Source of the DNA: JAGOUB01 sp964648045 | GTDB taxonomy: Bacteria; Patescibacteriota; Gracilibacteria; Peribacterales; Peribacteraceae | Assembly: GCA_964648045.1 (NCBI GenBank) | Contig: CAZYNU010000037.1 | Location: 1 to 7,981, forward strand | Reading direction: 5' to 3' | Length of the DNA stretch: 7,981 nt | Part shown: positions 4,926 to 7,981 of the stretch, in pieces | Numbering within the stretch: the stretch's first letter is position 1 | Layout of the letters: each line of letters begins with the position of its first letter | Position numbers and translations under genes: made by a program | The notes under the pieces: model-generated | The model's input: the letters and a program-made list of their open reading frames with translations, nothing else | What the model was told of the DNA's origin: nothing | Databases searched by the model: none

Positions 4926-5885
4926 TCAGCGGCGGACCCGGATGAAGCCCGAGACGTCGATCGTGGTCAGCTTTTTCTCTTCTTTGGCCAACTTGTCGAG
5001 AAGCAGGTTCACGCCCAGGGCGTCGGAAGCCATGTGGCTGCATTGGATCATGTTCACCTTGTGCTTGCGGGCCTCTTCTAGCGTCTTCTCCGTGACGTGC
5101 ATCGAGAGGATGGTCCCTACGCCGGCGCGTGCCTGCTGGGCGAGGAATTCTTCGGGGCCATTGGTGCCGCCGGTGAATTCGCTGGCCACGATCTTGCCGG
5201 GGCGGCCAGAGCCGGAGCCGCTGACGATCAGCGGTGGGTTGCCCTTCTTGCCATAGTGGCGGTACTCCTCGATTTCGAGGATGGCGTTGCAGATCTCTTG
5301 CAGGTCGTTGAAGTCGCTGCGGCAGATCTCCTTCTCCATGAAGCGCCAGACGAGGTTATCGGTGATCGTGTGGCAGACGAAGGCGGGGAGCTTGAGCAGC
5401 TCGGCGGCCCGCTCCACGCGGAAGAGGTTGTCGGCATGGATGGAGCGGCGGATGCGGTCCATGCGCGGCGAGAGTTCGCCTTCGGCTTGGTTGATCGGCA
5501 CGCCGTAGCCCATGAGAATATCGGCCTGCATGGGGAGCATCTTCTCCAGATCGCCGAGTGCGCGGCCCTCCGGATGGTGGATGAGGACGGCGTCGATCTT
5601 CTCGCCTTTTTCGCGCAGGCGGTCGGCCAGCAGCAGCTCGGGCGTCTCGATGTCGATGCCGACCATCAGGCGGACGACGTCCTCCTCGCCCGTGCCAGTG
5701 AGCACGCGGCAGTCGGGGAAGGGGTTCCAGGTGCGCTCCTCGTCGAACATCTCCTTCTCCACACCGTCTAGCTTTTTCTGACGGTCCTTCTGTTTTTTAA
5801 GCAGATAGTCGATGCGCTTCTTGCCGCGCGGGTCGGCCTCGATGCCGATCTCCACGGCACGCTTGAACAAGGTCTTGAGCTTCAT
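4926..5885 (-). CDS. NIF3/DUF34-like metal-binding protein
   Basis: Soluble protein of 319 residues. I-H-H-P at 102-105 matches the first NIF3 metal motif. H-A-D-N at 150-153, before a helix of the A-A-E-L-L-K-L type, fits the second (H-T-x-x-D in most members). S-H-M-A-S-D-A-L-G at 283-291 fits the third, where H284 and D288 would replace the usual H-x-x-x-E. NIF3-fold proteins bind two metal ions in a ring-shaped oligomer; their in vivo role is unsettled. The N-terminal 60 or so residues are a highly charged Lys-rich helical extension. A Gly/Ser-rich loop, S-G-S-G-S-G-R-P-G, lies near 222-230. It is the middle gene of a probable operon, 45 nt after the upstream gene. Family assignment is by motif order, since overall similarity to typical members is low. 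Confidence 0.7.
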   Translation of the reverse strand: MKLKTLFKRAVEIGIEADPRGKKRIDYLLKKQKDRQKKLDGVEKEMFDEERTWNPFPDCRVLTGTGEEDVVRLMVGIDIETPELLLADRLREKGEKIDAVLIHHPEGRALGDLEKMLPMQADILMGYGVPINQAEGELSPRMDRIRRSIHADNLFRVERAAELLKLPAFVCHTITDNLVWRFMEKEICRSDFNDLQEICNAILEIEEYRHYGKKGNPPLIVSGSGSGRPGKIVASEFTGGTNGPEEFLAQQARAGVGTILSMHVTEKTLEEARKHKVNMIQCSHMASDALGVNLLLDKLAKEEKKLTTIDVSGFIRVRR

Positions 5886-5930
5886 GTCCGCAGGCTACGG
5901 CTCGAATCGGTCAGCGACAAGGCGTCGTCT

Positions 5931-7424
5931 TTATTTTTCCTCCACCGCGGGTAGTTGCGCGAACACCTCGCGCTGCGGTTTTGTCAGCCCCTTCTCGGGA
6001 TTGAGTGCGATACGGATGTTGGGGTCGTTCGCCAGCGCTAAGAAGGAATATTTGCCGCTGTTTGTAACGATACGGACGAGGTGTTCGATGCTCGGCTGAT
6101 GGTCGAGCAGAATACCCGCGATGCGGGCGGCGTCGTAGACGGACCGGTCGCTTTGCTTCAGCTTCGCCGGCTGCAGCTTGGCGGCATCGCGTAGAAGCCG
6201 TCCGACGCGCTCGCTCAGAGCGTTCGTTTCGATTTCGTCTGACTGCGTCGGGCGCCGCAGGTAGTGCCGCATGACGCCAGAGGCCAGGAGGGCATGTGAG
6301 AAGGGCGCGTGCGGATCCTCGCTCGTGCGCTGACTGAAGGTGCTTTTGAGCAGCTCGTCGTACAGCTCGGGCGGACGCAGCGTCTTTAGGTGCTCATAGA
6401 TTGGCCGCAGCTGCGAAATCTCCTTTTCGATCAAGCCGCCCTTCTGGGCGTTGAGCGCGCGCCAGGCGCTCTCCATCACCTGGCGGGCCTGCCGCTCCTC
6501 GAACAGCGCGATGGCGTCGATGTCATTATCCGCTTCGGCACGACGGAGTTTCGCTTCGGTGACGTCTTCTGCGGTCAGGCACTCGTGCATGTACATCGCT
6601 TCGAGTAGTTCGGGTGTGGCGTACGGATAGGGGATGTGGGCGTGCAGCCGGTGGGCCGCGCCCTTCTGGCGCCGCTCAAGGTTTATCCACAGACCGTTGG
6701 TGTCGATACTGACGCTACCGCCAGCCTGCGTGTTGATGCCGCTCAAGAAGAGGTGACGGAGCAATTGGGCGCGGGCGTGGCCGCCGTGCGGATGCGTCCG
6801 CAGGAGATTGTGGCAGTGGGTGAGGTCTTGGAAGCTGACGGTCTCGGCGAACTTCTTATTGGCGTAGAGCTGCTCTGGCACGAAGCCAAGGCCATCTAGG
6901 AGCGTGACGATGTTCTCGTCTTTAAAGGCCAGTGGGACGAGTTTGATCCACTTGTCGGCGCCGGGCTTGCCGAGGAGTCGGCCGGCCTCCGCCTGGGCAT
7001 CGCCCCCGTAGAGCGTTTGCTGGTACAGCAGCTCGGGATCGGCGGCGAACTCCGTCGGCTCCCCCTGCACATCGCTATTGAGTTTTGCCAGGGCTTGGGC
7101 CGGATCTTCGTCCGGCTGGATGAGCAGTGCGAGCACCTCGCGCACGTGGCGCTGCTGTTGACGCAGCTGTTCGCCGATGAGCGTCGACGAGCGCTCGGCG
7201 GCCTCGCGCAGGTCGCGGCCCGTCTGGCCATCGAGCAATGCGTAGATCGCCAGACGCGTCTTGAGCTGGTCGACCTGCTTGGGCGGCAAGGTTTCCAGGC
7301 GTTGGCGCAACTCGCCGAGTTGCGCCTCGCTCGGTCGGTGGCCGACCGACGTGAGGTAATTGGCGGTGATCCGCAGAAGGGGGCCGGTGTCCGATTGGTT
7401 GGACGTGGGTTCTTGCTGATTCAT
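5931..7424 (-). CDS. Unrecognised 497-residue soluble, helical protein
   Basis: I do not recognise this protein. It has no signal peptide or membrane segment and looks largely helical, rich in Gln, Glu, Arg and Leu, with three or four separate helical blocks. A helix-rich N-terminal region (about 15-120) is followed by a Pro/Glu-containing linker. A notable His cluster, T-H-C-H-N-L-L-R-T-H-P-H-G-G-H, lies at about 202-216. A probable beta segment, G-G-S-V-S-I-D-T-N-G-L-W-I-N-L-E, follows at 235-250, with more His at 258-263. The C-terminal half (about 280-497) is again helical and could be an alpha-solenoid or scaffold. ATG 7424 is chosen over an in-frame TTG at 7445 because the TTG lies upstream of the promoter -10. 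It heads a three-gene operon, so its role may be linked to the NIF3-like protein. Confidence 0.8.
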   Translation of the reverse strand: MNQQEPTSNQSDTGPLLRITANYLTSVGHRPSEAQLGELRQRLETLPPKQVDQLKTRLAIYALLDGQTGRDLREAAERSSTLIGEQLRQQQRHVREVLALLIQPDEDPAQALAKLNSDVQGEPTEFAADPELLYQQTLYGGDAQAEAGRLLGKPGADKWIKLVPLAFKDENIVTLLDGLGFVPEQLYANKKFAETVSFQDLTHCHNLLRTHPHGGHARAQLLRHLFLSGINTQAGGSVSIDTNGLWINLERRQKGAAHRLHAHIPYPYATPELLEAMYMHECLTAEDVTEAKLRRAEADNDIDAIALFEERQARQVMESAWRALNAQKGGLIEKEISQLRPIYEHLKTLRPPELYDELLKSTFSQRTSEDPHAPFSHALLASGVMRHYLRRPTQSDEIETNALSERVGRLLRDAAKLQPAKLKQSDRSVYDAARIAGILLDHQPSIEHLVRIVTNSGKYSFLALANDPNIRIALNPEKGLTKPQREVFAQLPAVEEK

Positions 7425-7435
7425 GGAATCACGTA

Positions 7436-7444
7436 AGTATAGCA
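7436..7444 (-). promoter_or_regulatory. Extended -10 promoter of the minus-strand operon
   Basis: Read on the minus strand this is TGCTATACT: a TGn extension with TATACT (5 of 6 matches). No good -35 is present. The -10 ends 11 nt before the ATG at 7424, the same distance as for the pilN-like gene. In both cases the last bases before the start are GATTCC. Confidence 0.6.
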
Positions 7445-7502
7445 CGTTTTTGACCTTTCGATGAGGGGGCGGCTTTTTTTGTTTGCCTGTAGATATTGAC
7501 TA

Positions 7503-7531
7503 TTGACAATAATTATTTCAATACGTATTGT
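7503..7531 (+). promoter_or_regulatory. Near-consensus sigma70 promoter of the rightward gene
   Basis: TTGACA (7503-7508) is a perfect -35, 17 nt before TATTGT (7526-7531, 4 of 6). The TATTGAC element occurs twice in tandem at 7495-7501 and 7502-7508. The expected transcript start is about 7538. It diverges from the leftward promoter at 7436-7444. A T run at 7474-7480 lies between them without an obvious hairpin. Confidence 0.8.
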
Positions 7532-7537
7532 TCGGAA

Positions 7538-7735
7538 CCTTGCTCCGGCAAGGATGGACCTTCACTCCATCGGTAGCGATTACCTCTGCCGTCTATCCGC
7601 AGCCTCCGGGCGACCGTTCGTCCCTCGAAGGCTGTGGATACCACGGCCGGCGCGTTCGCCGGGGCTGTGCCCTGGGAATGCGACGCCCGCTTGAGTCGCG
7701 GGAACAACCTCCAGACAACGAAGGAGACACGACTC
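7538..7735 (+). promoter_or_regulatory. Long structured 5' leader, candidate cis-regulatory RNA
   Basis: About 198 nt lie between the predicted transcript start and ATG 7736. Hairpins visible by eye are CCTTGC/GCAAGG with loop TCCG (7538-7553) and GATGGA/TCCATC (7553-7571, sharing one G, so the two compete at the junction). CCGGCG/CGCCGG with loop CGTT (7647-7662) may extend through CAC/GTG, and CCCGC/GCGGG lies at 7686-7702. The Shine-Dalgarno AAGGAG (7721-7726) follows the last hairpin. I cannot match it to a known riboswitch class. It may be a regulatory leader or simply a stabilising 5' region of a highly expressed mRNA. Confidence 0.5.
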
Positions 7736-7981
7736 ATGAAGATTATCGACGCCCGCACCCTGCTCAACGCCATCCTGACCTCCGAGGCCATCGAGGGCGC
7801 GGCCCGCGCCTCGCACGAGGGCTGGCTCGCCGCGAAGGCGAAGGAGCTGGCTGGCGCCTTCCGCGGCTACGGTCCCAAGCGCGTCCGCGTCCGAGACCTG
7901 AGCGCCGCCGAGCGCGCCACCCTCAACATCCCGAGCGACGCCGACGGCGGCGCCGACGTCTACAACCCGGTCTACTTGCCG
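7736..7981 (+). CDS. Unrecognised gene, 5' part only, probably highly expressed
   Basis: Only the first 82 codons are in the window; the frame is open to the end. The protein begins M-K-I-I-D-A-R-T-L-L with an amphipathic helical region (about 5-42), then G-Y-G-P-K-R-V-R-V-R-D-L at 44-55, a short helix, and a Gly/Asp-rich turn before Y-N-P-V-Y-L-P. No signal peptide or membrane segment is present. I know no family for it. AAGGAG 9 nt before the ATG supports the start. Only four of the 82 codons end in A or T, a bias stronger than most genes here and similar in kind to rplT. With the strong promoter this points to high expression; compositional difference from transfer is the alternative. Confidence 0.8.
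   Translation, partial: MKIIDARTLLNAILTSEAIEGAARASHEGWLAAKAKELAGAFRGYGPKRVRVRDLSAAERATLNIPSDADGGADVYNPVYLP

Noticed and set aside
5097..5771. Long plus-strand open frame opposite the NIF3-like gene
   Set aside because: It is an antisense shadow typical of GC-rich coding DNA; the minus-strand frame has recognisable motifs and operon context.
5892..5920. Possible internal minus-strand promoter before the NIF3-like gene (TTGTCG, 17 nt, TAGCCT)
   Set aside because: The -10 matches only 3 of 6 bases and ends 6 nt from the ATG, so the transcript would start inside the coding region. Operon read-through is simpler.
7474..7480. T run in the divergent region as a terminator
   Set aside because: No stable hairpin precedes it on the plus strand and no plus-strand gene ends upstream.
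7554..7694. Upstream ORF of 46 codons inside the leader of the 7736 gene
   Set aside because: Its ATG sits in the hairpin region with AAGG directly adjacent to it, which is not a usable spacing, and the translation shows no recognisable pattern. Coding capacity here is probably chance.

Overview
The window is bacterial, GC-rich and gene-dense. It holds no RNA genes, insertion sequences or CRISPR arrays that I can see. Translation initiation factor IF3 and ribosomal proteins L35 and L20 anchor it. The IF3 is divergent, a NIF3-like protein and type IV pilus inner-membrane proteins are also present, and many products resemble nothing I know. This would fit a Patescibacteria/CPR-type genome, but that placement is a low-confidence inference.

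Layout, left to right. (1) Positions 104-1560, + strand: two overlapping genes for single-pass membrane proteins with the architecture of PilN and PilO, the type IV pilus alignment subcomplex. (2) Positions 1583-2837, + strand: infC, rpmI and rplT, with a promoter before infC, a second before rpmI, and a strong terminator after rplT. infC has no ATG, GTG or TTG that would give a complete protein; CTG at 1638 is the likely start. (3) Positions 2838-4205, + strand: three tandem single-gene cassettes encoding small membrane-anchored paralogs that share a W-S/T-DG-x-D-W-x-L-T-Y-x-D-G-S-type C-terminal domain. Each ends in its own terminator built on the same CCCCTG/CAGGGG stem. The first copy has lost, or hides, its start codon. 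I recognise no family for them, and they are the best candidate here for something undescribed. (4) Positions 4205-7444, - strand: a probable operon of an unrecognised 497-residue soluble protein, a NIF3/DUF34-like metal-binding protein and a polytopic membrane protein of the YciC/GDPD-membrane-domain type. (5) Positions 7503-7981, + strand: a near-consensus promoter, a roughly 200-nt structured leader, a good Shine-Dalgarno and the start of an unrecognised gene with extreme codon bias. That gene runs off the window.

Two modes of translation initiation are visible. The pilN-like gene, rpmI and the 497-residue gene have a -10 box only 9-11 nt before the ATG and no Shine-Dalgarno, so their mRNAs should be leaderless or nearly so. 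Cassettes 2 and 3 and the gene at 7736 have clear Shine-Dalgarno sites and real leaders.
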